NCBI GenBank assembly: GCA_963812885.1
Contig: CAWEWZ010000008.1
Coordinates: 372,001-436,000, forward strand
Length of the DNA stretch: 64,000 nucleotides
Direction of reading: 5' to 3'
From: Bog-756 sp963812885
GTDB taxonomy: Bacteria; Actinomycetota; Acidimicrobiia; Acidimicrobiales; RAAP-2
Numbering within the stretch: position 1 is the first letter of the stretch; the number at the start of each line of letters is the position of its first letter. Below the pieces are notes generated by a model, which saw only the letters and a program-made list of their open reading frames with translations, was not told the DNA's origin and searched no databases. Positions 35,351 to 44,528 of the stretch are shown here, one piece after another. The position numbers and the translations under genes were made by a program.

Positions 35351-36574
35351 TCAGCGGCGACCGGGTGCGGCGTACACGGCCCGGGCCCGGAAGCGGAGCG
35401 GTCGCTCGCCCAGCTCCTCGAGGTAGTGGGCCACCCACCCGGCCACCCGGGCCACCGTGAACAGCGTCCGTCCGGCGTCGGATGCCATCCCCGTCGACCA
35501 GGCGATGGCGGCCATGGCCAGGTCCACGTTGGGGAGCGGGATCGAATGGGCGTCGGCCAACTCGACGAGCGACCCGACCAGCTCGACCTGCCCGGGGGCG
35601 GCCAGGTGCTCGAACAGCCGGAGGAGGACGGTGAACCGGGGATCGCCGTGCTTGTAGACCGAGTGCCCGAAGCCGGGCAACACGCGCTGCCACCGAAGGG
35701 TGTCGTCGAGCGCCCGTTCCACGCCCTCGCGGTCGGCGTCGACCAGCAGCGAATAGGCGAGCTGACTGGCCCCCCCGTGCAGGGGGCCGGCGATGGTGCC
35801 GAGGGCGGCCAGCACGGCGTCATAGATATCGGCCCGGGTGGAGGCGGCGATCCGCACCGCCATCGTCGAGGTGGCCAACTCGTGATCGGCCATCAGCACC
35901 ATGGCGGCGTTGACCGCCTTGATCAGCTCCGCGGTGGGCTCGGGGGTCAGCGCCGAGGCCAGGCGTTCGGCCATCGAGCCCTCAGCTTGGGGCCCGCCAC
36001 CCGGGGTGCCCAGCACGTCGACCATCGAGGCGGTCAGCCGGCGGGCGGTCCGGATGACGGTCTCGGGCCGGAGGTCGGCGCGGAGCGGGTCCAGGGCGCC
36101 GGCCATGACCACGGCCCAGCGGATCCGATCGCTCGTCCCCACCTCCGGCGGGCGGCCCAGGACCAGGGCCGACCAGTCGGCGGCGGCGGCGGGGGCGGTG
36201 TTGGTGGAGAGATCACCAGGCGCATCGCCGGGAGGATCGGCGGACTCTTCCCGGTCGACACCCCACAGCCATTCGGCCGCCTGTTCGTAGCGCCACCCGG
36301 TGGCCAGGTCGGTGGCCCGGCGCCCGCGGTAGATCGGACCGTCCTCGGTGAGCTGGGTGATCCCGGTGGTGATGGTGACCATGCGGGTCTCGACGGCCTT
36401 GCCCTGTCGGGATCGCCGGGCCAGACGCTCGACCTCGTCGATGTCGAACAGGCTCCTCCTCCCCGAGGCGGCCGGGTGGGAGGCCAGCAGCCCGCGACTC
36501 ACGTAGGCGTAGAGGGTCGACACCTTCACCCCGAGCCGGCGGGCGGCTTCGTCGCTCTCCAGCATCCGGGTCAC
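35351..36574 (-). CDS. Citrate synthase with N-terminal helix-turn-helix
   Basis: This 407-residue fusion begins with a MerR/excisionase-like helix-turn-helix (LESDEAARRLGVKVSTLYAY; SRGLLASHPAASGRRSLFDI, residues 5-55) followed by a citrate/2-methylcitrate synthase domain. Catalytic residues are present: His in MADHELATSTMAVRIA, His in PGFGHSVYKHGDPRF, and Asp in PLPNVDLAMAA. The enzyme domain is short, with a low-complexity insert near 110-130. The fusion predicts a DNA-binding enzyme that senses its own substrate or product. It is divergent from the CBS-citrate synthase across 137 bp holding an AT-rich inverted repeat. Confidence 0.88.
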   Translation of the reverse strand: MTRMLESDEAARRLGVKVSTLYAYVSRGLLASHPAASGRRSLFDIDEVERLARRSRQGKAVETRMVTITTGITQLTEDGPIYRGRRATDLATGWRYEQAAEWLWGVDREESADPPGDAPGDLSTNTAPAAAADWSALVLGRPPEVGTSDRIRWAVVMAGALDPLRADLRPETVIRTARRLTASMVDVLGTPGGGPQAEGSMAERLASALTPEPTAELIKAVNAAMVLMADHELATSTMAVRIAASTRADIYDAVLAALGTIAGPLHGGASQLAYSLLVDADREGVERALDDTLRWQRVLPGFGHSVYKHGDPRFTVLLRLFEHLAAPGQVELVGSLVELADAHSIPLPNVDLAMAAIAWSTGMASDAGRTLFTVARVAGWVAHYLEELGERPLRFRARAVYAAPGRR

Positions 36575-36600
36575 CGGCTCAGCCTATCCTGCCGACAACA

Positions 36601-36626
36601 TTGACTTGATCAATATTTACAGTCAA
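36601..36626. promoter_or_regulatory. AT-rich inverted repeat between the two citrate synthase genes
   Basis: TTGACT (36601-36606) and AGTCAA (36621-36626) form an inverted repeat that also places a TTGACT hexamer for each direction, and TTGATCAA (36606-36613) is a palindrome inside it. This is the only AT-rich stretch in the region. It looks like overlapping divergent promoters with an operator. The helix-turn-helix citrate synthase, whose GTG lies 27 bp away, is the obvious candidate binder. Confidence 0.5.
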
Positions 36627-36711
36627 GAAACCGGGCGTCACACTGGAGATGAGACAAGGAACCAGACCCGCCGGCGGCAAGGGCCGCCCGGACCAGAGAG
36701 AGGAGCATCCC

Positions 36712-38229
36712 ATGCCCACCGCCGTCCAAGAGCTGATGTCGTCCCCACCGGTCACCTGTGACGTCGACGCGTCACTGACCGAAGCCACCTCGTTGATGAA
36801 CAGCCGCCAGATCGGATCGGTGGTGGTGACCGACCACCGGGCCATCGTCGGCATCCTCACCGAACGCGATCTGCTGCGCGCCTCGGCCACCAGCGCCGAC
36901 CCCCTCACCGAACCGGTCCGACGGTGGATGACCGCCGACCCCGACGTGCTCGCCCTCGACGACGAGGTGGTGGAGGCCTGGTCGGGGCTCACCCACCACC
37001 ACTACCGCCATCTCCCGGTGGTCGACGACGGCCGGTTGGTCGGGGTGGTGTCCATCCGGGATCTCCTGACCGTGGCCCAGATCCGACCGGCCGACGAGGT
37101 CAGCGCCGATGTGCCCCGGGGCCTCGAAGGGGTGGTGGTGGCCGAGACCTCGGTCGGGGACGTCCGCGGGCAGGAGGGGTTCTTCCACTACCGGCAGTAC
37201 TCGGCCACCGAGCTGGCGGCCCGGCGATCGCTCGAGGACGTGTGGCAGTTGCTGTTCGACGGAGCGCTCCCCGATCGGGCCGGCTCGGAACGGTTCGCCG
37301 CCGAGGTGGCCGGCCTGCGCACCATCCCCCCGGGTCTGGCGGCGATGCTCCCCACCCTGGCCGGCATGGGATCGCCGCTCGACGTCCTCCGCACCGCCGT
37401 CTCCATCCTCGGCGCCGAGCTCGGCTGGCGGCCCACCCACGACATCGACCACCAGGAGCTGCGGGCCCAGGCCCTCCGCCTCTGCGCCGTCGTCCCCACC
37501 GTGCTCACCGCCGTCCACCGACTCCAGCAGGGCAAGGATCCCGTCCCCCCGCGTGACGATCTGGGGTACGCCGCCAACTACCTGTGGATGCTGTCCGGGG
37601 AAGAGGCTCCGGCCGCCCACGTCCGGGCCGTCGAGGAGTACCTGGTGCTCACCATCGACCACGGATTCAACGCCTCCACCTTCACCGCCCGGGTCATCGC
37701 TTCGACCGGCGCCGACCTGGCCGCGGCCATCGTCGGAGCTGTCGGGGCCCTGTCCGGTCCCCTCCACGGGGGTGCCCCGAGCCGGGCCCTGGCCATGCTC
37801 GACTCGATCGGGACGCCCGACCGGGCCGAGGCCTGGATCCGGGAGGCCGTCCTGCGCGGTGACCGGATCATGGGCTTCGGCCATCGCGTCTACAAGACCG
37901 ACGATCCCCGGTCGGTCTTCCTGCGGGACGTGGCCAGGAGCCTGGGCGGCGACCTGGTCGACTTCGCCGAGCAGGTGGAGCGGACCACGGTCGACGTCCT
38001 GGCCGAGCTCAAGCCCGGACGCCAGCTCTACACCAACGTCGAGTTCTTCGCCGGCGTGGTCATGCACACCTGCGGCATCCCCCGGGAGATGTTCACCCCG
38101 ACCTTCGCCTCGAGCCGGACCATCGGGTGGGCCACCCACGTGATGGAGCAGGCCGCCGACAACCGGCTGATCCGCCCGGCGGCGCGGTACGTGGGCCCGC
38201 CCCCGCCCCAGCCCGTTCCCGCCCTCTGA
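36712..38229 (+). CDS. CBS-domain citrate synthase
   Basis: This 505-residue fusion has two CBS motifs (VQELMSSPPVTCDVDASLTE to GILTERDLL; RRWMTADPDVLALDDEVVEA to GVVSIRDLLTVAQI, residues 3-128) in front of a full citrate synthase. Catalytic residues are His in TIDHGFNASTFTARVI, His in GFGHRVYKTDDPR and Asp-region YTNVEFFAGVV, where Glu replaces the usual Asp next to Phe. CBS pairs bind adenosyl ligands such as AMP, ATP or SAM, so this citrate synthase is probably allosterically tied to energy charge. AGAGGAG precedes the ATG. The frame is intact. Confidence 0.88.
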   Translation: MPTAVQELMSSPPVTCDVDASLTEATSLMNSRQIGSVVVTDHRAIVGILTERDLLRASATSADPLTEPVRRWMTADPDVLALDDEVVEAWSGLTHHHYRHLPVVDDGRLVGVVSIRDLLTVAQIRPADEVSADVPRGLEGVVVAETSVGDVRGQEGFFHYRQYSATELAARRSLEDVWQLLFDGALPDRAGSERFAAEVAGLRTIPPGLAAMLPTLAGMGSPLDVLRTAVSILGAELGWRPTHDIDHQELRAQALRLCAVVPTVLTAVHRLQQGKDPVPPRDDLGYAANYLWMLSGEEAPAAHVRAVEEYLVLTIDHGFNASTFTARVIASTGADLAAAIVGAVGALSGPLHGGAPSRALAMLDSIGTPDRAEAWIREAVLRGDRIMGFGHRVYKTDDPRSVFLRDVARSLGGDLVDFAEQVERTTVDVLAELKPGRQLYTNVEFFAGVVMHTCGIPREMFTPTFASSRTIGWATHVMEQAADNRLIRPAARYVGPPPPQPVPAL

Positions 38230-39704
38230 CCCGCACGGCCTGACCGGACACGGCCTGCACGGCTCGGCTCGGCCGACCGGCTCCACGCGGGCGGCGGGAC
38301 CACCGGGGGGGCGATGCCGGGCGGGGCGATGGCATGCTCTTCGACCCACTGGAGGTTCAGCTGGCGGCGGACGAACCGCCAACCCTCGTCCGTCTCCCGG
38401 TAGATGTCGCCGTAGCGGATGAACCAGACCACATCGGTCCCGTACCCGACGCCGGCCGACGATGCATGGTGAGCGACGCAGTAGACGTCTCCGGTGGCCA
38501 GGCCGCCGTCGACGACATACCGGTGGTTGGTCATCTGATGGAAGGTGCGGTCGTAGACCCCGAGGCCGTCGGGGATCCGGCGCAGGGCGTCGTGTCCTTG
38601 GCGGGTGACGACCGGCTCGAGACTGTCGGGGAAATTGGGGACCACCAGCTCGCCGTCGGCCACGAACAGACCGGCCAACCGCTCGCCGTCCCGGTCGTCG
38701 ACGGCGGCACCGTAGTCCGTCGACAGATCGCGGAGCGCACCGATGGTGGCCTGACCGTCGGGAGACCGGAGGGGACCGGTCACGGGCGGTCGGGACCGCC
38801 CCGGTCGCCCGGCCGTCATGGCGAACCGCTCGGCGAAGGCCGACATCTCGTCGTGGATCCGGGCCAGGTCGTCGCTCATCGAGGTCGAGACGACCAGGCG
38901 GGTGGCACCGGCCGCCCGGGCGTCCTCGATCTCCTGCTCCGAGGTGGTGGGCAGGTAACCGGACAGGGAGAGCTCGATGCCGGCCGGATCGCGACCGGCT
39001 TCCTCGGCCGCGACCCGCATCTGGGTCATCCGGAGGGACAGGTCCTCGGCCGCCAGGCCGAGGGGCTGGAACCCGTCGCCGAGACGTCCGGCCCGTCGGG
39101 CCGCCGCCTCGCTGTGCCCCCCGATGTGGATGGGCACCCCGTGCGGCCGGGCCGGCTTGGGGTACGAGTGGGCATGCCGGAACGAGAAGAACTCGCCCTC
39201 GAAGTCGGCGCCCGACGGCCCCGAGTCGGCCCACAGAGCGCGCATGGCGGCGATCGTCTCGTCGGTACGACGGCCCCGGGTCCGCGGATCGGCTCCGGTG
39301 GCCCGGAGCTCCTCGTCCATCCACCCCACCCCGACGCACATCCGTACCCGGCCTCCCGACAGGACGTCGACGGTGGCGATCCTCTTGGCCAGGACCACCG
39401 GATGATGGTTGGGGAGGACCAGCACGCCGGTGGCCAGTCCGATGCGGTCGGTGACGGCGGCCAGGTAGGCCATCAGATCGAGCGGATCGGGGATCCGGCA
39501 GTCGTCGGGCAGCGGCATCTTCCCCGAGGAGGCGTAGGGATAGATGCTCTGGTAGTCGGAGACCACGACCGCGTGTTCCACCAGGACCACCGATTCGAAC
39601 CCGCAGGCCTCGGCGTGGCGGGCGAACGAGGTCATCCACTCGGGGTCGGCGGTGACCCCCGATCGGACTGGGGGGATGATCCCGAACCGCATGGTCTGGC
39701 TCAC
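38028..39704 (-). CDS. LLM-class flavin-dependent oxidoreductase with C-terminal SnoaL-like domain
   Basis: Residues 1 to about 280 are a luciferase-like, probably F420-dependent oxidoreductase: FGIIPPVRSGVTADPEW, TGVLVLPNHHPVVLAKRIAT, GVGWMDEELRATGADPRTRG, PIHIGGHSEAAARRAGRLGD. Residues about 320-450 are a SnoaL/NTF2-like cone (LRDLSTDYGAAVDDRDGERL, LFVADGELVVPNFPD, RYVVDGGLATGDVYC, GWRFVRRQLNLQWVEEH). The last about 80 codons are Arg/Pro-rich and antisense to the CBS-citrate synthase end. The true stop is probably near 38240-38330, hidden by an indel. The start is a GTG at 39704; ATG at 39692 is possible. Confidence 0.75.
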   Translation of the reverse strand: MSQTMRFGIIPPVRSGVTADPEWMTSFARHAEACGFESVVLVEHAVVVSDYQSIYPYASSGKMPLPDDCRIPDPLDLMAYLAAVTDRIGLATGVLVLPNHHPVVLAKRIATVDVLSGGRVRMCVGVGWMDEELRATGADPRTRGRRTDETIAAMRALWADSGPSGADFEGEFFSFRHAHSYPKPARPHGVPIHIGGHSEAAARRAGRLGDGFQPLGLAAEDLSLRMTQMRVAAEEAGRDPAGIELSLSGYLPTTSEQEIEDARAAGATRLVVSTSMSDDLARIHDEMSAFAERFAMTAGRPGRSRPPVTGPLRSPDGQATIGALRDLSTDYGAAVDDRDGERLAGLFVADGELVVPNFPDSLEPVVTRQGHDALRRIPDGLGVYDRTFHQMTNHRYVVDGGLATGDVYCVAHHASSAGVGYGTDVVWFIRYGDIYRETDEGWRFVRRQLNLQWVEEHAIAPPGIAPPVVPPPAWSRSAEPSRAGRVRSGRAGQRAGTGWGGGGPTYRAAGRISRLSAACSITWVAHPMVRLEAKVGVNISRGMPQVCMTTPAKNSTLV

Positions 39705-39874
39705 TTTCGTCAGTGCCCGGCGGCCGCTTGTTCGGAGCGGTGCGCTCGGCGGGCCGGAGTTGGCTCGACCCCCCTCCCGGGAGACCGCTCACTAATGTAG
39801 TGAGGTGAGCAAGTCCAGCCGAGGCGGAGCTTCGAGAGTCGGCTGCCCTTCGATCGTCGGACCGTGACCACCCG

Positions 39875-41646
39875 ATGAGCGAGTGGGTCGACGACGGGCC
39901 AACGGGCCAGCGGGACCAGCCTCGGCCCCCGGACTCCGACGTCGTCCCGCCTCAACCGGCGCCGGTTCATCGGCTTGACGGCGGCCGGAGGAGTGGCCAC
40001 CGCGGCGGTGGCCCTGGGCATCGCCGAATCGCAGTCCGGCGGCAGCCCCAAGGCCGCCGACAAGATCCACGCCCAGGCCAAGCTCTCGCATCACCAAGAA
40101 CATCAGCACCCGGACCGGGCCACCACCGCGGTCGTCCACGGGGTCAGGCTCCCGACCTCGCCCGCCATCATCGCCGAGAACGCCAAGACCGGTGACGCCT
40201 GGTGGACGACGACGGTGCCGGTCGACCGGGCCATCGAGGGCTACGCCAGCCAGGTCAGCGCGGTGCACGGCGACAAGGTCACCCTGTTCGTGAACACCAA
40301 GGCCCCACGGTTCCATGTCGAGGCCTATCGCATCGGGTACTACCAGGGCATCGGCGGGCGCCTGATCTGGACATCGGAGGAGCGGCGCGGGATCCAGCAA
40401 CCGGCCCCCGAGCTCATCGCGCCCACCAACACCATCGAATGCCACTGGTCGCCGTCGGTCTCCTTCACCGTCGACCGGAGCTGGCCACCGGGTGCCTACC
40501 TGTTGAAGCTGGTCGGCTCCACCAGCGAGCAGCAGTACGTGCCCTTCTGCGTTCGCGACGACACCTCGCGGGCCGCCATCGTCATCCAGCACAGCGTGAC
40601 CACCTGGCAGGCCTACAACCGCTGGGGTGGCTACAGCCTCTACTACGGCAACAGCGGCGGGGCGCTCTCGTTCACCCACGCCCCGGCCGGCGGCACCTAC
40701 GCCGACCGCGCCCGCGTCGTCTCGTTCGACCGTCCCTACGACTTCGACTGGGCGTCGGGGGCGGCCGACTTCGTGGGCAACGAGATCCCGGTGATCTACC
40801 AGGCCGAGCAGCTGGGTCTCGACGTCACCTACTGGACCGATGTCGACCTCCACACCAATCCGCAGCTTCTGAAGAACCACAAGGCGCTGATCAGCCTGGG
40901 CCACGACGAATACTGGTCCGCTCCGATGCGGGTCGGCGCCCAACGGGCGCTGTCCGCCGGGGTGAACCTGGCCTTCCTCGGCGCCAACGCCTGCTACCGC
41001 CAGATCCGGTTCGAATCGTCACCGCTGGGCAACAGCCGGCGCCAGATCTGCTACAAGTCGGCGGCCGAGGATCCGATGGCCGGTCACAACCCCGAACTGG
41101 TCACGGTGAACTGGCCGCAGCCACCGGTCAACCGTCCCGAATCGAACCTGATCGGGAGCACGTATCAGGACATCGAGGCCCAGGCCGACATGGTGGTCAC
41201 CGATCCGGGCTCCTGGATCTTCGAGGGACTCGGGCTCTCCGCCAACGCCGTCCTGCCCAGCGTGGTCCAGGGCGAGTTCGACCGCTACGTCCCCGGCGGT
41301 CGGCCCGGCCAACCTGGATGTGATCGCCCATTCGATCGTGCCCAACCGGGGCGGGAACTACTCCGATGTCACCTGGTACACGCTGCCCGGTGGCGGAGGG
41401 GTGTTCGCCACCGGTAACGCCTCGTGGGTCGGCCACCTGGCCAACAGCACCCTGATCCCACCCAACGTGATTCCCGACGCCATCCCCGGGGTGACCGAAC
41501 CCATGCTGCGGATGATGGAGAACCTGTACTCTGTCATCGGCCTGGGCCCGGCCAGCCTCACCCGCCCGTCACAGGGGAATTGGCAGAGCATCTATACGCC
41601 CGGCTCGCCCTCCAGCGCCGCTCCCAACACGATCAACGCGGCCTGA
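39875..41646 (+). CDS. Tat-exported N,N-dimethylformamidase beta-like protein
   Basis: After repair of one extra base near 39945 the N-terminus carries a twin-arginine signal, LNRRRFIGLTAAGGVATAA. The mature protein matches the DMF-amidase beta-subunit C-terminal family: FHVEAYRIGYYQGIGGRLIW, TTWQAYNRWGGYSLYYGNSG, VSFDRPYDFDWASGAADF, and the hallmark LISLGHDEYWSAPMRVG. A second extra base near 41302 breaks the frame before ANLDVIAHSIVPNRGGNYSD and TWYTLPGGGGVFATG. Total is about 589 residues. Members include amidases of small amides, but most are uncharacterised; enzymatic activity is not assured. No alpha subunit gene lies nearby. Confidence 0.78.
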
Positions 41647-41709
41647 GAACCGGGCCGCGACTGGGCCGGCACGGGATCCTCTGAGCGATGGGAGCCCGGA
41701 AACGCAGCA

Positions 41710-41737
41710 GCCCGGGACGTGAACATGCGTCCCGGGC
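41710..41737. terminator. Strong hairpin between convergent genes
   Basis: GCCCGGGACG (41710-41719) and CGTCCCGGGC (41728-41737) form a perfect 10-bp stem with an 8-base loop. It lies between the stop of the exported protein (41646) and the stop of recA (41823). There is no long T-tract, as is common for actinobacterial terminators. It probably ends transcription from both sides. Confidence 0.75.
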
Positions 41738-41822
41738 CGGCGATTGCTCTGAGCATTACCCGATCTTTCTCGTCACGAAACCGGGCCCACTTGAGGCCGT
41801 TGGCACGCGACGTCCGGTCGGA

Positions 41823-42905
41823 TTATTCGCTCAGGGTGATGGGCTGATCGTCGAGGGAGAGCCCGTCGACGCCGTCGGGAAGCACGGATGACTGTTCGTT
41901 CAACTTTTCGGCCAGGGCTGCGTTCTGCTCCGCCAGGTACTCACGGATCCGCTCGTCGATTTCGGCCATCAGCTGCGGGTTCTCGGTCAGGAAGGTCTTG
42001 ACGTTCTCGCGGCCCTGGCCCAACTGCTCACCCTCGTAGGTGAACCAGGCACCGGACTTCTTGATGAACCCGAGCTCGACCCCGACGTCGAGGAGTGATC
42101 CCTCGCGGCTGATACCCCGGCCGAACGTGATGTCGAACTCCGCCTGCTTGAACGGAGGGGAGCACTTGTTCTTGACCACCTTCACCCGGGTCCGGTTGCC
42201 CACCTGATCCGCACCGTCCTTGATGGTCTCGATGCGCCGGATGTCCAACCGGACGGACGAGTAGAACTTGAGCGCCCGACCACCCGGGGTGACCTCGGGC
42301 GATCCGTACATGACGCCGATCTTCTCCCTGAGCTGGTTGATGAAGATGGCGATGGTCCGCGACTTCGACAGGGTGCCGGTCAACTTGCGCAGCGCCTGGG
42401 ACATCAGGCGGGCCTGGAGCCCGACGTGGGAGTCCCCCATCTCACCCTCGATCTCCGCCCGGGGGGTCAGCGCGGCCACCGAGTCGATGACCAGCACGTC
42501 GAGCGCTCCCGACCGGATCAACATGTCGGAGATCTCCAATGCCTGCTCACCGGTGTCCGGCTGCGAGATGAGCAGATCGTCGATGTTGACACCGATGGCC
42601 TTGGCGTAGACCGGGTCCATGGCGTGCTCGGCGTCCACATAGGCGCAGATCCCGCCGTTGCGTTGCGCCTCGGCCACCACGTGCATGGCCAACGTCGACT
42701 TGCCCGACGACTCCGGTCCGAAGATCTCCACGATGCGGCCACGCGGAAGGCCACCGATACCCAGGGCCAGGTCGAGCGCCAGCGCCCCGGTGGGGATGGC
42801 CTCGATGTTCATGTGCAGGTTCTCGCCCATGCGCATGATGGACCCCTTGCCGAACTGCTTCTCGATCTGACCCAGGGCCATGTCCAGTGCCTTGTCACGT
42901 TCCAT
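41823..42905 (-). CDS. recA: Recombinase RecA
   Basis: This 360-residue recombinase is intact. It forms ATP-dependent filaments on single-stranded DNA, drives strand exchange and triggers LexA self-cleavage. Visible are Walker A GPESSGKSTLAMHV, Walker B LVIDSVAALTPRAEIEGEMG, DNA-binding loop regions and SGKS-linked QLREKIGVMYGSPE. The C-terminus is acidic. No intein is present. An actinobacterial-type LexA box lies 148 bp upstream, so SOS control is expected. No recX gene follows downstream; the next gene is convergent. Confidence 0.97.
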   Translation of the reverse strand: MERDKALDMALGQIEKQFGKGSIMRMGENLHMNIEAIPTGALALDLALGIGGLPRGRIVEIFGPESSGKSTLAMHVVAEAQRNGGICAYVDAEHAMDPVYAKAIGVNIDDLLISQPDTGEQALEISDMLIRSGALDVLVIDSVAALTPRAEIEGEMGDSHVGLQARLMSQALRKLTGTLSKSRTIAIFINQLREKIGVMYGSPEVTPGGRALKFYSSVRLDIRRIETIKDGADQVGNRTRVKVVKNKCSPPFKQAEFDITFGRGISREGSLLDVGVELGFIKKSGAWFTYEGEQLGQGRENVKTFLTENPQLMAEIDERIREYLAEQNAALAEKLNEQSSVLPDGVDGLSLDDQPITLSE

Positions 42906-43052
42906 GTCTTCTTCTTCTCTCCTCGGTGTTGTTACTCACTTGACCGTGCCGACCCTACGGAGAAGGTGTGACACATGACCGGTGGGCCCGAACCAGGGTC
43001 CGGAGCCGATCTCCATGGACTGATGTGCTTCCACGACGAGATCACTCTAGAC

Positions 43053-43068
43053 CCGAACGCATGTTCGA
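43053..43068. promoter_or_regulatory. LexA (SOS) box upstream of recA
   Basis: CCGAACGCATGTTCGA contains CGAAC-N4-GTTCG, matching the actinobacterial LexA consensus TCGAAC-N4-GTTCGA at all but the first base. It is 148 bp upstream of the recA ATG and 131 bp upstream of the DUF3048 gene on the other strand, so either or both could be SOS-controlled; recA is the likelier target. Confidence 0.85.
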
Positions 43069-43198
43069 TGGCGGATCCGGTCACCGGCCGCCGGCTCGGC
43101 CGCCCACGCCGCCGGAACGGCCGTCGGCACCGCCGCTCCGGCCCCGGAATGCAACCAATTCGACATCGGCTCGGAGTAGCCTCGCCCTGCAATGCCCG

Positions 43199-44528
43199 AT
43201 GAACGACCCGCCATCCGGATCAGCACCGGAGGGCACGTCCGGCCCCGGACCGGCCGCTCGAGATTCCGACCTCACCGGTATGACCCCGGCCGTTCCCGGT
43301 CCGGGGCCCGGGAGCAGCTCCGCCACCGGAGGCACCGGAGGCGCCGGGGCACCGACCGTCTACTCCCGGCAGGAGCTCCGGAGGCAGTCCAAGGGGAGCG
43401 GCGGCCCGTCCCGCACCCGGTGGTACGTCCTCGCCGGGGTGGCGGTGGTGCTGATCGGGGTACTGGGCGCCTTCTTCGCCACCAGGAACGACAAGAACGG
43501 AGCCAAAGACGCGGCGGCGGCAACCACCACCAGCGTGGCGGCTGCGCCCGGGGCCACCTGCCCGCTGACCGGGACGCCGGCCCCGGGCGGGGTCGTGCCC
43601 GCCCGCCCCGCCCTCGGGGTGAAGATCGGCAACTATCCCGGCGACCGGCCCTCGGCCGGCCTCAACCAGGCCGACATCGTGTTCGAGGAGCCGGTGGAGG
43701 GCGCCATCACCCGGCTCCTGGCGGTGTTCCAGTGCCAAGGGGCTCCCCTGGTCGGCGACCTCCGGTCGGCGCGGGCGCCCGACGTCGGCATCCTCTCCCA
43801 GCTGTCGGACCCGCTGTTCGTCCACGCCGGCGGGATCGATCCGGTCATCGCCCTGCTCGCCTCCGCACCGCTGATCGACGACAACCTGTACTCGGGAGAC
43901 CGGGGCTCGGCCATCATCCAGCAGCCGGGGCGGGTGGCGCCGTACGCCACCTTCGTCACCACCGCCTCCCTGTGGGCGTTCAATCCTTCGGACAACAAGC
44001 CTCCGGCGCCCATCTTCCACTACACGTCGGCGCTGCCCGCGGGAGCGGTGGCCGGTTCGGGGGCCAGCGTCCACATCCCGTTCTCCTCGACATCCGACGT
44101 GACCTGGACGTGGAATCCGTCGGCGGGCTACGAGCGGTCCTACGCCGGGTCGCCCGACATGCTGCTCGGCGGCGGCGCAGACCAAGGCGGCCAACGTCGT
44201 GATCATGACCGTGCAGACGTCGGACGGCCCCTGGGTCGAGAACGAGGAGGGCGGGTTGGAGGTGCAGGTGAACGCCATCGGCTCCGGGCCTCTGCTGGTG
44301 ATGCGGAACGACGCGGCCATCGCCGGCACCTGGAGTCGGTCCAGCCTCACCCAACCGGCCACCCTCTCGGCGGCCAGCGGGGCTCCGATCACCCTGCAGC
44401 CCGGCAACACCTGGGTCGAGCTGGTGCCGGCCGGCATCCCGGTGACGCCGGCGGCGGCTCCCGGCCCGGCGACCACCGCCGCCCCTGACGAGCTACCCGA
44501 GGGCTCGGGCCGGAGCGGTCTCTCCTGA
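43199..44528 (+). CDS. DUF3048-domain membrane-anchored extracytoplasmic protein (YerB-like)
   Basis: The protein starts MNDPPSGSAPEGTSGPGPAA, has a Pro/Gly-rich cytoplasmic lead, one transmembrane helix (WYVLAGVAVVLIGVLGAFFA) and an outside domain of the DUF3048 family: RPALGVKIGNYPGDRPSAGL, VFEEPVEGAITRLLAVFQ, LVGDLRSARAPDVGILSQLS. The DUF3048 C-terminal half carries WVENEEGGLEVQVNAIGSGP and GTWSR. One extra base near 44172 breaks the frame; repaired it reads GGAQTKAANVVIMTVQTSDG. The role of this family is unknown; YerB of Bacillus is a lipoprotein. The 3' end overlaps the convergent cinA by 36 bases. Confidence 0.78.

Noticed and set aside
36772..39792. A 1,006-codon open frame antisense to the CBS-citrate synthase and out of frame with the LLM gene
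   Set aside because: The sequence is low-complexity Arg/Pro/Gly/Asp with no domain and overlaps two well-supported genes.
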